DNA from: CBDDEC01 sp965198045
Lineage (GTDB): Bacteria; Chloroflexota; Dehalococcoidia; UBA2979
Length of the DNA stretch: 64,000 bases
NCBI GenBank assembly: GCA_965198045.1
Contig: CBDAOL010000010.1
Span: forward strand, 248,001-312,000
Direction of reading: 5' to 3'
Below are positions 7,197-15,342 of the stretch, piece by piece. Position numbers and translations under genes: made by a program. The notes under the pieces were generated by a model. The model had not been told where the DNA came from. It ran no database searches and saw only the letters and a program-made list of their open reading frames with translations. Position 1 is the stretch's first letter. Each line of letters opens with the position of its first letter.

Positions 7197-7940
7197 ATGT
7201 CGTTCGATATCGCAGGTCGCAGTCACGTCGGCATCTTGCGTGCCGGGCGCGAGAACGAGGATGCGTTCGCGGTCGCCGAGCATCCGGCGGCGGCGGTCGT
7301 GGCGGACGGCGTGGGGGGTGCGCCCGCCGGCGACCGCGCGAGCCGCGCCGCCGTCGGCGCGTTCAGCGCCACGTCGATCCTGCTCGACCCGCCTTCGACA
7401 CTGCGCGAGGCTGTCCGAGCGGCCGCCGCCGCCGTGCGCGCCATCCCCGAGGGTGCGCACCACCTCAGCGGCGCCAGCACGACGATCGTGTTCGCTTACG
7501 CCTCGGTGGTGGACGACCGCACGCGTGCGTGGGTGGCCAACCTCGGCGACAGCCGCGCCTATCACCTGCACCAGGGCACACTCGCGCGGGTCACCCTCGA
7601 TCACTCGTGGGTGCAGAAGCAGATCGACCTCGGCTATCTGAGCGAGGAGGAGGCGCGGATCCACCCTCGCCGCAACCTCATCACCCACGCGCTCAACACC
7701 CATGGCAGCGACGACGAGGCCGACTATTTCGAGGTGGACCTCGCGCCGGGCGACCGGCTGCTGCTTTGCACCGACGGGCTGCACGGCCCGCTCGATGACA
7801 CCGCGATCGCCCGGCTACTGGTCGCCGACGCCTTGGCCGACGAGCTGGCCTCCGCCCTGGTTGATGCAGCCCTCGACGAAGGCGGGCCAGACAACGTGAC
7901 CGTCGCCGTGCTGTGCGTGACGGCCGAGGACGCTGAGTAG
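7197..7940 (+). CDS. PP2C-family protein serine/threonine phosphatase
   Basis: 247 residues with the PP2C metal-binding motifs in order: R-x-E-N-E-D (D22), VVADGVGG (D37, G38), GASTTIVFA, WVANLGDSRAYHL, LLLCTDGLHGPLDD and GGPDNVTVAV. These bind two Mn/Mg ions and hydrolyse phospho-Ser/Thr. Bacterial members usually counter Hanks-type kinases; no kinase gene lies in this window. ATG at 7197 follows AAGGTGGGG. There is no membrane segment, so the protein is cytosolic. Confidence 0.92.
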   Translation: MSFDIAGRSHVGILRAGRENEDAFAVAEHPAAAVVADGVGGAPAGDRASRAAVGAFSATSILLDPPSTLREAVRAAAAAVRAIPEGAHHLSGASTTIVFAYASVVDDRTRAWVANLGDSRAYHLHQGTLARVTLDHSWVQKQIDLGYLSEEEARIHPRRNLITHALNTHGSDDEADYFEVDLAPGDRLLLCTDGLHGPLDDTAIARLLVADALADELASALVDAALDEGGPDNVTVAVLCVTAEDAE

Positions 7941-8162
7941 CGTCGGACTGGACACGCAAGCCCGTGTGAACACGGTCATAGAGGCGAATCGGCGACTCGG
8001 AGACACTCGCCCCGAGTCGCGTGATGCCGACAGGCCTCGGTGTCACGCGACGGACAGGCTCCGAGCGACGTTCCTGCGTCGCGACCCGCGCCGCGCTGGG
8101 GTGCGAACCCCTCACCGCCCCCGGCAGGCGCCGGTTCTCGCCTCGGACGTTAGAATCGAGGT
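7941..8162 (+). other. Non-coding spacer with several hairpins
   Basis: 222 bases between the phosphatase and the selenoprotein gene. Stem-forming pairs include GACTCGG with CCGAGTC (about 7993-8020), CGCGTGA with TCACGCG shortly after, and CGGA with TCCG. A T-arm-like GGGGTGCGAACCCC occurs near 8097 but no tRNA can be folded around it. The spacer may hold the phosphatase terminator and a structured leader for the radical SAM gene. No known riboswitch consensus is recognised. Confidence 0.3.
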
Positions 8163-9683
8163 ATGAGCCTGTCGCCGAACGGCGAACTCCTGCAGCTCCA
8201 GGACCTGTCACCCGCTGCCGAGGGCGCGCGGGTGTTGCTGGTGTCGACGTACGAGCTGGGGCACCAGCCGCTCAACCTGGCCGCCCCGGCGGCCGTGCTG
8301 CGCGCTGCCGGGCACGCCGTGGAAACGCTCGACCTGGCCGTCGAGGAGCCACAGCCGTTCCGGTTCGCTCGGGCCGACCTCGTCGCCATCTCCGTGCCGA
8401 TGCACACCGCGGCGCGACTGGCGGTGGAGCTGGCGCGACGGGTGCGGCAGCTCAATCCTGCCGCGCACATCGCCTGTTACGGGCTCTACGCCTCGCCGCT
8501 CGACGACGGGCTGGCGCGGGAGGTCGACAGCGTGATCGGCGGCGAATACGAGCCCGCGCTGCTCGCGCTCGCCGATCGGATCGCGCAGAACCCGCAGAAC
8601 CAGCCGACTGCAGACGTTCCCGGCCTGGGCGCTACGCCAACGTTCGAGCGGCAGGCGTACCCGTTGCCGGACCGCTCCGGTCTGCCCGCCCTCGACCGTT
8701 ACGCGCGGGTGGACCGGGCCGACGGCCTGGCGCTGGCGGGGTACGTCGAGGCGACGCGGGGCTGCGCCCACACCTGCACCCACTGCCCGATCACGCCGGT
8801 CTACGCCGGCCGCATGCGCGCGGTGCAGCGCGAGACGGTCCTGGCGGACATCGAGCAACTGGTCGACCTCGGCGCTCGCCACATCACCTTCGGCGACCCC
8901 GACTTCCTCAACGGGGTCGGCCACTCGCTCGCCATCGCCCGTGACCTCCACGCGCGCCACCCGGAGGTCACGTTCGACGCGACGATCAAGGTCGAGCACC
9001 TGATCGAGCACGAGCCGCTCGTCGAGGAGCTGCGTGACCTCGGCTGCCTCTTCATCACCTCTGCCTTCGAGTCGACGAACGAACGCATCCTGGCCGAGCT
9101 GGAGAAGGGGCACACCGTCGAGGACATGGAGCGCGTGCTCGCCCACGCGCGCGGCCTCGGCGTCACGATCCGCCCCACCTGGGTCGCGTTCACGCCCTGG
9201 ATGCGGCGCGCCGACTTCGTCGACATGCTCGACTTCATCGAGCGCCACCGCCTCGTGCGCCACGTCCAGCCCGTGCAGTACGCGCTGCGCCTGCTCCTGC
9301 CGCCCGGATCGCCGCTGAACGAGCGCCTGCGCTCGCAGGGGCTGCTCGGCCCGTTCGACGAAGAGCGCCTCACCTACACCTGGTCCAACGCCGAGGTAGA
9401 CGCGCTCCAGACCGAGCTGGCAGCGATCGTCGAGGCGGCTGCCACCCCAGCCCTCGACGCGACACACGACCACGACGCCGACGCACTGCTGCACACCCCG
9501 CTGGAGGACCCGCTCGACACGTTCCGCGCAGTGAAAGCGGCCGCCCTCGGCCTCGACCTCGCCTCGACGACAGTCGCCGCGCAGCCCTCGACGTTCGTCC
9601 CTGGCCTGACGGAAGCGTGGTTCTGCTGAGCGGAACCGACCGCGGAGCAGTTAGCTCCGCTCGACCGCGCGCTGGGGGTGTAA
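8163..9683 (+). CDS. CUAEP-tail radical SAM selenoprotein
   Basis: 506 residues if UGA at 9627-9629 is read as selenocysteine (Sec489); conventional translation would stop at 488. The bases after Cys488 read UGA-GCG-GAA-CCG, giving exactly the C-U-A-E-P tail that names the CUAEP/CCAEP-tail radical SAM family, then 15 more codons to TAA. The N-terminal part is a Rossmann-like B12-binding-type domain (VLLVSTYELGH, GLYASPL, IGGEYEP). The radical SAM domain has C201-x3-C205-x2-C208 for the 4Fe-4S cluster. The reaction is unknown. A hairpin directly after the UGA can serve as SECIS, and selD lies at 32408. The 3' end forms the left boundary of the genomic island. Confidence 0.85.
9619..9682. repeat. 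attL: 64-bp direct repeat at the island's left end
   Basis: Identical over 64 bases to 23853-23916. It spans the last codons of the selenoprotein gene, the Sec codon, the hairpin and all but one base of the stop codon. Because the island brings its own copy, integration leaves the selenoprotein 3' end intact. Confidence 0.88.
9628..9662 (+). promoter_or_regulatory. SECIS-like hairpin for UGA-Sec recoding
   Basis: GCGGAGC (9642-9648) pairs perfectly with GCTCCGC (9654-9660) around loop AGTTA. The loop begins 19 bases after the UGA, within the spacing used by bacterial SECIS elements that bind SelB. An alternative, mutually exclusive stem pairs GAGCGGA (9628-9634, including two bases of the UGA) with TCCGCTC (9656-9662). 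The same two stems recur at 24571-24605. Confidence 0.6.
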
Positions 9684-9691
9684 ACACCCCC
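9674..9691 (+). terminator. Hairpin at the selenoprotein stop codon
   Basis: GGGGGTGT pairs with ACACCCCC across the TAA stop. The right arm lies just outside the 64-bp repeat, so it is contributed by the island. No T-run follows; terminator function is uncertain. Confidence 0.35.
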
Positions 9692-10111
9692 ACCCACGGG
9701 GCTCAGCAAGACCACGTTGGCATTCGGCGCTTCCCTCCGCGACTCAGAACTTTGGCTACAGAGTTGGCTACATTATAACGAGCCGCCAACGCCGCACCTC
9801 TTCCGGTTCGAGCCTCCCTGCATGCGCGAGCGTTTGGGGTGAGCTTGGGTCCAGCTGGCGGCCTGGTGAGCGTGCAGCCGACAGCTCGCCGGTTCACATT
9901 ACGAAGACGGCCACACTCCGCCGCAAGTGACGTCACTGCAACCGTTAGTCCGTCACGGTGCTGTCCGGGCTTGCGGCTGACAGCCAACGGGCGCGCACGC
10001 GATTGGATCGAGTCGGCCTTTATAGTCGGAACCCAATCACGCCACTTGGTCCTGGCGATTGGAGGCCGATGAACAGCGATCGGCCTAGCCAAGGCTCCGG
10101 CGTGTGACGTA
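9683..10111. other. Island left end without a clear gene; candidate integrase arm sites
   Basis: No convincing coding frame is seen in these 429 bases. Two direct copies of TTGGCTACA lie at 9752-9760 and 9764-9772. The same nonamer, again in two direct copies with similar spacing, occurs at 23801-23809 and 23812-23820 near the other end of the island. Paired repeats at both ends are what arm-type sites of a tyrosine recombinase look like; this is inference. Confidence 0.5.
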
Positions 10112-11079
10112 TCACGCGCGATGAGACTGCGGTTCCCGTCCCCATTGGCTGAAGAACACGCCAGCTTCCAGGCCGTGGGACGTCAGCTGTTCGCGGACTG
10201 CAATGGGGTCTCCGTACGAGTTATTCGAAGCTAGGGCCTGGGCGAATCTTCCAACCGACTGCCGAAGGTCGGCGAGCTTCTCGAATGAGACGATACGCGT
10301 TCCGGTGCGGGCAACAGCGTCTGAATTCAACACCGTGGTCTTGTGAATCATGACGGTGTCGCCTGGCAAGAAGCGTCGTACGAGCTGGCAAACCAGTCCA
10401 TCGAGTGCGAGAGCTGAGCGGCGTCGCGTCGTGCGACCAAATCAGCCTCGCCTCCGCTCTTGCATTCAATCACGGCGTACCTCAGCTCTCCCATGGCCCA
10501 GAGAACATCGGGCCCATTCCCCGTGTCGCGCTCTGGACGTTGGGCCTCAAATCCGAGATGCGCGCCGAGGTCCGACATTGCCTCCTCGAAGAGCTCCACC
10601 GCGCCCCGGTCGTCCGCAGTGGGCTCGAGATCGCTAAGCATGGCCCTAACCCCGACGACAAGCTCGGCGCCCGTGGTGTAGTTAGATAGGCGCTTTGCGG
10701 CCAGCTCCCCTTGGCTAAGTGCTGCGGTTACGCGGCGGTAGGTCACTCCAGCAAGAGGCCTGAGGCTTCGCCGGTTGTCCACCACAGCGGAGGCCTGCAG
10801 CCGCTGAGCGTGTGCGGAATCGATGAAGTGGGTGTACGCGGCGGCCTGTTGCTTGAGCGTTCCCCGAGTTCTGACGTCTGTTCCGTTCGCGGCCTCCAAG
10901 AGTCGCTCGCCGGCATTCTTGTAACGCTGAATCTCGGCCAGATCGAATGCCTCACGCTCGGCAATGGCAATGGGAGAGATGCGCCCTGGCGAGTACTCAA
11001 CACCGTCGAGCGCATCCCTGCTTGCTGCGACCCAGGCGGTGTCGCGCGTCAGGCACTGATCGACAACTCCCTTGAGATC
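10112..11079 (-). pseudogene. Helicase-nuclease gene, C-terminal segment (PD-(D/E)xK-like), frameshifted
   Basis: This segment continues the helicase frame after removing IS3 copy 1: SQLSD is followed by LKGVVDQCLTRDTAWV. It holds a nuclease-like motif, GNGPDVLWAMGELRYAVIECKSG, in which D and E-x-K match the PD-(D/E)xK core. Near 10348 the frame breaks between ASCQATP and VMIHKTTVLN; one added base joins them into one protein ending at 10112. A helicase fused to an endonuclease-like domain is common in defence and restriction proteins. The gene is dead in its present form unless the indel is an error. Confidence 0.65.
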
Positions 11080-11110
11080 TGAACCGCCCCGGGTTTAGTG
11101 GAGACTCGGT

Positions 11111-12001
11111 TCATTGAGTCCCGGCACCTGCCGAGACCAGCTCACGTTCCTGGTTGCGCTCGTACTCGGCGGGTGGCAGGTAGTCGAGCGCACTATGCAA
11201 CCGCCGATGGTTATACCAGTCCACCCACTCCAGCGTCGCCAGCTCGAGGTCGTCGAGTCCGCGCCACGGTCCCCGGCGGTGCACCAACTCCGCCTTGTAG
11301 AGCCCGATCACCGACTCCGCCAGCGCGTTGTCATAGGAGTCACCACGACTCCCGACCGAGGTCACGGCCCCGGCCTCGGCGAGCCGCTCGGTGTAGCGGA
11401 TCGAGAGGTACTGCACCCCACGATCGCTATGATGAATCAGCCCGTCGAAGGGTCCGTTCCGCGCCCATAGCGCCTGCTCAAGGGCATCGAGCGCGAGTTC
11501 GGTCCGCAGTGAGCGCGATGCCTGCCAGCCGACGACCGAGCGCGAGTAGACGTCGATGACGAAGGCGACGTAGACGAAGCCCGACCAGCTGGGCACGTAG
11601 GTGAGGTCGGCTACCCAGAGCCGGTTGGGGGCGGGTGCGTGGAAGTCCCGCTCCACGAGGTCCGCCGGTCTGGGCGCGCTCTCGTCCGCCACGGTCGTCC
11701 GTTTGACCTTCCCACGTACCACCCCAGAGAGACTCAGCTCCCGCATCAGCCGCTCCACGGTGCAGCGCGCGACGGGGATGCCCTCGCGGTGCAGCTGGCG
11801 CCAGAGCTTGCGCGCACCGTAGACCCCGAACTGTTCGGCGTGGACGTGCTGCAGCTTCACCTTCAACGCCTCGCCACGCACCCGCCGCGCCGAGAGCGGT
11901 CGGCTCCGGGCGGCGTAGTAGCTGGACGGGGCGACCTGCAGTTCCCGGCAGATCGGCTCGACCCCGAAGCGTTCGCGGTGGGTCTCGATGAAGCGAGTCA
12001 T
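11111..12001 (-). CDS. IS3 transposase OrfB (DDE integrase domain), copy 1
   Basis: 296 residues. N-terminal HTH_21 region (FIETHRERFGVEPICREL), then the rve domain with first Asp in RLWVADLTYVPSW, second Asp in GLIHHSDRGVQYLS and Glu in SYDNALAESVIGLYK, the IS3 D-D-35-E signature. Its ATG overlaps the OrfA stop (ATGA). In the IS3 family the active enzyme is the OrfAB fusion made by -1 frameshifting; a T TTT TTC heptamer is present upstream. Confidence 0.93.
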   Translation of the reverse strand: MTRFIETHRERFGVEPICRELQVAPSSYYAARSRPLSARRVRGEALKVKLQHVHAEQFGVYGARKLWRQLHREGIPVARCTVERLMRELSLSGVVRGKVKRTTVADESAPRPADLVERDFHAPAPNRLWVADLTYVPSWSGFVYVAFVIDVYSRSVVGWQASRSLRTELALDALEQALWARNGPFDGLIHHSDRGVQYLSIRYTERLAEAGAVTSVGSRGDSYDNALAESVIGLYKAELVHRRGPWRGLDDLELATLEWVDWYNHRRLHSALDYLPPAEYERNQERELVSAGAGTQ

Positions 12002-12318
12002 TTCGGCAGTCGCGGGTCGAGCTCCCGCGCGAAAAAAGCCGAAGCGGCCTTGAGGATCTCGTTCGCCCGGCGCAGCTCACGGTTCTCGCGCTCGAGCTCC
12101 CGCAGCCGCGTCTGCTCCTCCGTCGTCTGCCCCGGCCGTGCGCCGCCGTCGACCTCAGCCCGTCGCACCCACTTCCGTAACGTCTCCGGCGTCATCCCGA
12201 ACTTCGAGGCGATCGAGCTGATCGTTGCCCACTGCGACGAGTGGTCCCGCTCGTGCTCGAACACCATCCGGACCGCCCGCTCGCGGATCTCCGCTGGGTA
12301 TCTGCCTGGTCGTGTCAT
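11998..12318 (-). CDS. IS3 transposase OrfA (HTH), copy 1
   Basis: 106 residues. An HTH_8-type domain (YPAEIRERAVRMV, then SKFGMTPETLRKWVRRAEVDGG) is followed by a leucine-zipper-like coiled coil (TRLRELERENRELRRANEIL). OrfA binds the IS ends and regulates transposition. It differs from copy 2 by one residue (Ala in VDGGARPG). Confidence 0.92.
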   Translation of the reverse strand: MTRPGRYPAEIRERAVRMVFEHERDHSSQWATISSIASKFGMTPETLRKWVRRAEVDGGARPGQTTEEQTRLRELERENRELRRANEILKAASAFFARELDPRLPK

Positions 12319-12368
12319 CGCTCCATCCTCTCAAGGACTGGAGCCTCCAACATTCCCGGGGCGGTTCA

Positions 12369-13714
12369 ATCCGACAATTGACTTCCTTGCAGCATCCCAG
12401 CCACTTGTCGCGAAAGGAGAATCTGTGCGTGGGTTGCGGGGCTAAACTTGTCGGCCGCCCGAGCGCTATTCAAGCGCTGAGTTAGACGGTGTCCGAGCAG
12501 CATCACGACGCAGTAGTCGTCGTTTGAACGAGTTGCACGACCCATCCCCTGCTCAATCCGCTGGAGCTGTCGGCTATCCATCGCGTCGCTCTGATCAAGC
12601 GCTAGTGCCTCGATGCGCTCGATTGCGCCGTAGGCCTCTGGCAACCCGTCCAAGGCTAGTATTCGACACGCGGCACCGGGCAGATCGATGCCGTCGTACT
12701 TGTTTATGAGAGCCACAAGGCCCACATGGCCAGACCGCAGGGCGTCCACTCCAGCCTCGATCGTGGTTCGATCGTGAACCGTAGCCCCAGCCGCTTCCCA
12801 AACCGCTGCTCTCCGCCGTGAGGGAACGATCACTACGACGTTGTGCCTCGTCGCTTGCTCCACAAGGAAGTCCCGCACCTCATCCTCGGTCGCGTCCGGA
12901 TGCGTGGCGAGCGGCGTGAGGATCATTCGGTCGCCCAAATCGTCCGCTGTCGCGGGCGTTATCGGGTCGGCAATGCTGTCGGGATTGGCTGCGAAGTGAG
13001 TGACCAGAACGCTGTCATCAGCCAGAGTTGCCGTTAGGTAGATCCTTCGCTGAGCCTCCGAGAAGCTTGGTATCCGATTTCGGGGGACGCAGGGAGGGCG
13101 AATCTCGATCGCGTCAGAGCTGACTGCGGCACGGCAAATGTGCAGGCACTCTTGGATCAGTGGCCAGGTAAACCCGAAGTCATCCTCGTCACGGTACGGG
13201 TGCAGAAGGGTGAGGACGTCGGCGTTCCGGTCGGCCCAGGCCCAGTACGGAATCTCCATGACTGCCGATCGGTCGCCATCTTCGAGATCTGTGAGAGTCG
13301 CGGACGACTGGGTTCGCAAGTCGGCCTCGAAGATGCCCGCGATAGCCTCGTATGCAGGATGGTCGGAGCTTAGCTCCAGCGTGTATTGGTCCTCGACGGT
13401 CGCAAGACTGGCGTGTGCGTCGTCGACGAGCAACGTGCCCACGTCGATGCGCGGGCGCGCGTCTCCGGCAACACCGAAGATCGATCGTCCATTTATCAAC
13501 CGATAGATGCTCGTGACGAGCACTGCCTGGCTCGTCTGAAACCGAGACGACCTCGGGTCATCCGTCGTCTCTATCCCGAGCGCCGTCGCCTCCGAACGCA
13601 CCTGCTCAGCTAGGTAGTTGTCTGGTGTCAAGTAGACTGCTGGACCGACGCCTTCGTTGAGCGAACTCTTGAGGAGGATCAGGCCTACCAGCGTCTTCCC
13701 CCCTCCGGTGTTCA
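12369..13714 (-). pseudogene. Helicase-nuclease gene, SF2 helicase core segment
   Basis: About 450 residues between the two IS3 copies, in the same strand and phase as the flanking segments. Walker A is MNTGGGKTLVG at the start of this segment, motif II is LLVDDAHASL (DDAH in place of DEAH), motif III is YLTATL, and a C-terminal RecA domain ends with QRIEQGMGRATRSNDDY (motif VI, Q-x-x-G-R-x-x-R). This is an ATP-driven nucleic-acid translocase of superfamily 2. With its flanking pieces it forms one protein of roughly 850 residues with a C-terminal nuclease-like domain. The upstream neighbour is a zinc-ribbon protein gene. Confidence 0.75.
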
Positions 13715-13767
13715 TCTTGAACCGCCCCGGGAATGTTGGAGGCTCCAGTCCTTGAGAGGATGGAGCG

Positions 13768-14088
13768 ATGACACGACCAGGCAGATACCCAGCGGAGATC
13801 CGCGAGCGGGCGGTCCGGATGGTGTTCGAGCACGAGCGGGACCACTCGTCGCAGTGGGCAACGATCAGCTCGATCGCCTCGAAGTTCGGGATGACGCCGG
13901 AGACGTTACGGAAGTGGGTGCGACGGGCTGAGGTCGACGGCGGCGTACGGCCGGGGCAGACGACGGAGGAGCAGACGCGGCTGCGGGAGCTCGAGCGCGA
14001 GAACCGTGAGCTGCGCCGGGCGAACGAGATCCTCAAGGCCGCTTCGGCTTTTTTCGCGCGGGAGCTCGACCCGCGACTGCCGAAATGA
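13768..14088 (+). CDS. IS3 transposase OrfA (HTH), copy 2
   Basis: 106 residues, same architecture as copy 1 with Val instead of Ala in VDGGVRPG. Its last third covers the slippery heptamer at 14049-14055. The stop TGA overlaps the OrfB ATG. Confidence 0.92.
   Translation: MTRPGRYPAEIRERAVRMVFEHERDHSSQWATISSIASKFGMTPETLRKWVRRAEVDGGVRPGQTTEEQTRLRELERENRELRRANEILKAASAFFARELDPRLPK
14049..14055 (+). promoter_or_regulatory. Slippery heptamer T TTT TTC for -1 frameshifting
   Basis: In OrfA phase the codons are TTT and TTC preceded by T, the X-XXY-YYZ pattern. The -1 frame is open from here into OrfB, so a slip yields an OrfAB fusion of about 400 residues. The same heptamer is in copy 1 on the other strand. 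Confidence 0.6.
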
Positions 14089-14975
14089 CTCGCTTCATCG
14101 AGACCCACCGCGAACGCTTCGGGGTCGAGCCGATCTGCCGGGAACTGCAGGTCGCCCCGTCCAGCTACTACGCCGCCCGGAGCCGACCGCTCTCGGCGCG
14201 GCGGGTGCGTGGCGAGGCGTTGAAGGTGAAGCTGCAGCACGTCCACGCCGAACAGTTCGGGGTCTACGGTGCGCGCAAGCTCTGGCGCCAGCTGCACCGC
14301 GAGGGCATCCCCGTCGCGCGCTGCACCGTGGAGCGGCTGATGCGGGAGCTGAGTCTCTCTGGGGTGGTACGTGGGAAGGTCAAACGGACGACCGTGGCGG
14401 GCGAGAGCGCGCCCAGACCGGCGGACCTCGTGGAGCGGGACTTCCACGCACCCGCCCCCAACCGGCTCTGGGTAGCCGACCTCACCTACGTGCCCAGCTG
14501 GTCGGGCTTCGTCTACGTCGCCTTCGTCATCGACGTCTACTCGCGCTCGGTCGTCGGCTGGCAGGCATCGCGCTCACTGCGGACCGAACTCGCGCTCGAT
14601 GCCCTTGAGCAGGCGCTATGGGCGCGGAACGGACCCTTCGACGGGCTGATTCATCATAGCGATCGTGGGGTGCAGTACCTCTCGATCCGCTACACCGAGC
14701 GGCTCGCCGAGGCCGGGGCCGTGACCTCGGTCGGGAGTCGTGGTGACTCCTATGACAACGCGCTGGCGGAGTCGGTGATCGGGCTCTACAAGGCGGAGTT
14801 GGTGCACCGCCGGGGACCGTGGCGCGGACTCGACGACCTCGAGCTGGCGACGCTGGAGTGGGTGGACTGGTATAACCATCGGCGGTTGCATAGTGCGCTC
14901 GACTACCTGCCACCCGCCGAGTACGAGCGCAACCAGGAACGTGAGCTGGTCTCGGCAGGTGCCGGGACTCAATGA
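14085..14975 (+). CDS. IS3 transposase OrfB (DDE integrase domain), copy 2
   Basis: 296 residues, identical to copy 1 except Gly for Asp in VAGESAPRP. All D-D-E motifs are present. It is read from its own overlapping ATG or as the C-terminal part of the OrfAB frameshift product. Confidence 0.93.
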   Translation: MTRFIETHRERFGVEPICRELQVAPSSYYAARSRPLSARRVRGEALKVKLQHVHAEQFGVYGARKLWRQLHREGIPVARCTVERLMRELSLSGVVRGKVKRTTVAGESAPRPADLVERDFHAPAPNRLWVADLTYVPSWSGFVYVAFVIDVYSRSVVGWQASRSLRTELALDALEQALWARNGPFDGLIHHSDRGVQYLSIRYTERLAEAGAVTSVGSRGDSYDNALAESVIGLYKAELVHRRGPWRGLDDLELATLEWVDWYNHRRLHSALDYLPPAEYERNQERELVSAGAGTQ

Positions 14976-15009
14976 ACCGAGTCTCCACTAAACCCGGGGC
15001 GGTTCATCT

Positions 15010-15250
15010 TGATCACTAGATCGCTCTCAGCCCTACGTTCGTGCCACTGCTCCCAGACGTCCGTCTGAACATCTCGCGGGTAGGCGTACTTGGGGTCTTT
15101 GGAAGGGAGTGCGGCGAAGATACGGCGAGGTTCGGTTGCCGTATTCGACGCGGAGCCCGCGCCAAGCTGGCTGAAGTCGAGGCTACTCACGCTCTCGACA
15201 GTCCTCTCGGTCACGAGGGCTCTACGTCGGTCTTTCGCGACTGTCAGCAT
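15010..15250 (-). pseudogene. Helicase-nuclease gene, N-terminal segment
   Basis: About 80 residues starting MLTVAKDRRRALVTERTVES and ending YPRDVQTDVWEQWHERRAESDLVIKMN, the usual Q-motif-like lead-in to Walker A of an SF2 helicase. The frame runs into IS3 copy 2 at 15006. The start is 92 bases behind the stop of the zinc-ribbon gene on the same strand, so the two were probably co-transcribed. Confidence 0.65.
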
Positions 15251-15342
15251 ACCCGGTCCGTGCGGAGCGGTTGAGAGTACGCGGTCCACCCGGAGAAGCG
15301 CGGATCGCTGGCGTCATCCCGCGATGGCCAAGAAGGACGAGT

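Larger units (their letters stand above)
11080..12368 (-). mobile_element. IS3-family insertion, copy 1
   Basis: 1,289 bp with ends TGAACCGCCCCGGG (inverted). The 3-bp target duplication ATC lies at 11077-11079 and 12369-12371. Only two base differences from copy 2 were found in the coding part (one changes Ala to Val in OrfA, one Asp to Gly in OrfB), so one copy derives recently from the other. It interrupts the helicase-nuclease gene and is transcribed in the same direction as that gene. Confidence 0.92.
13718..15006 (+). mobile_element. IS3-family insertion, copy 2
   Basis: 1,289 bp, inverted relative to copy 1. Target duplication TCT is at 13715-13717 and 15007-15009. It inserted inside the Walker A coding region of the helicase: DLVIKMN upstream joins NTGGGKT downstream. 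Both copies have their own target duplications and the DNA between them keeps the gene's orientation, so they are separate insertions without an inversion. Confidence 0.92.

Noticed and set aside
8097..8112. T-arm-like sequence suggesting a tRNA upstream of the selenoprotein gene
   Set aside because: No acceptor, D-arm or anticodon stem can be paired around it on either strand.
9839..10072. Small ORF at the island's left end
   Set aside because: No ribosome site, no recognisable pattern, and arginine/proline-rich composition like other chance frames.
12366..14447. A 693-codon minus-strand frame that fuses IS3 antisense sequence to the helicase
   Set aside because: The first part is the antisense of IS3 copy 2; only the helicase part is real coding sequence.
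11080..15006. Composite transposon formed by the two IS3 copies
   Set aside because: Each copy has its own distinct target duplication (ATC, TCT), so they inserted separately into one gene.
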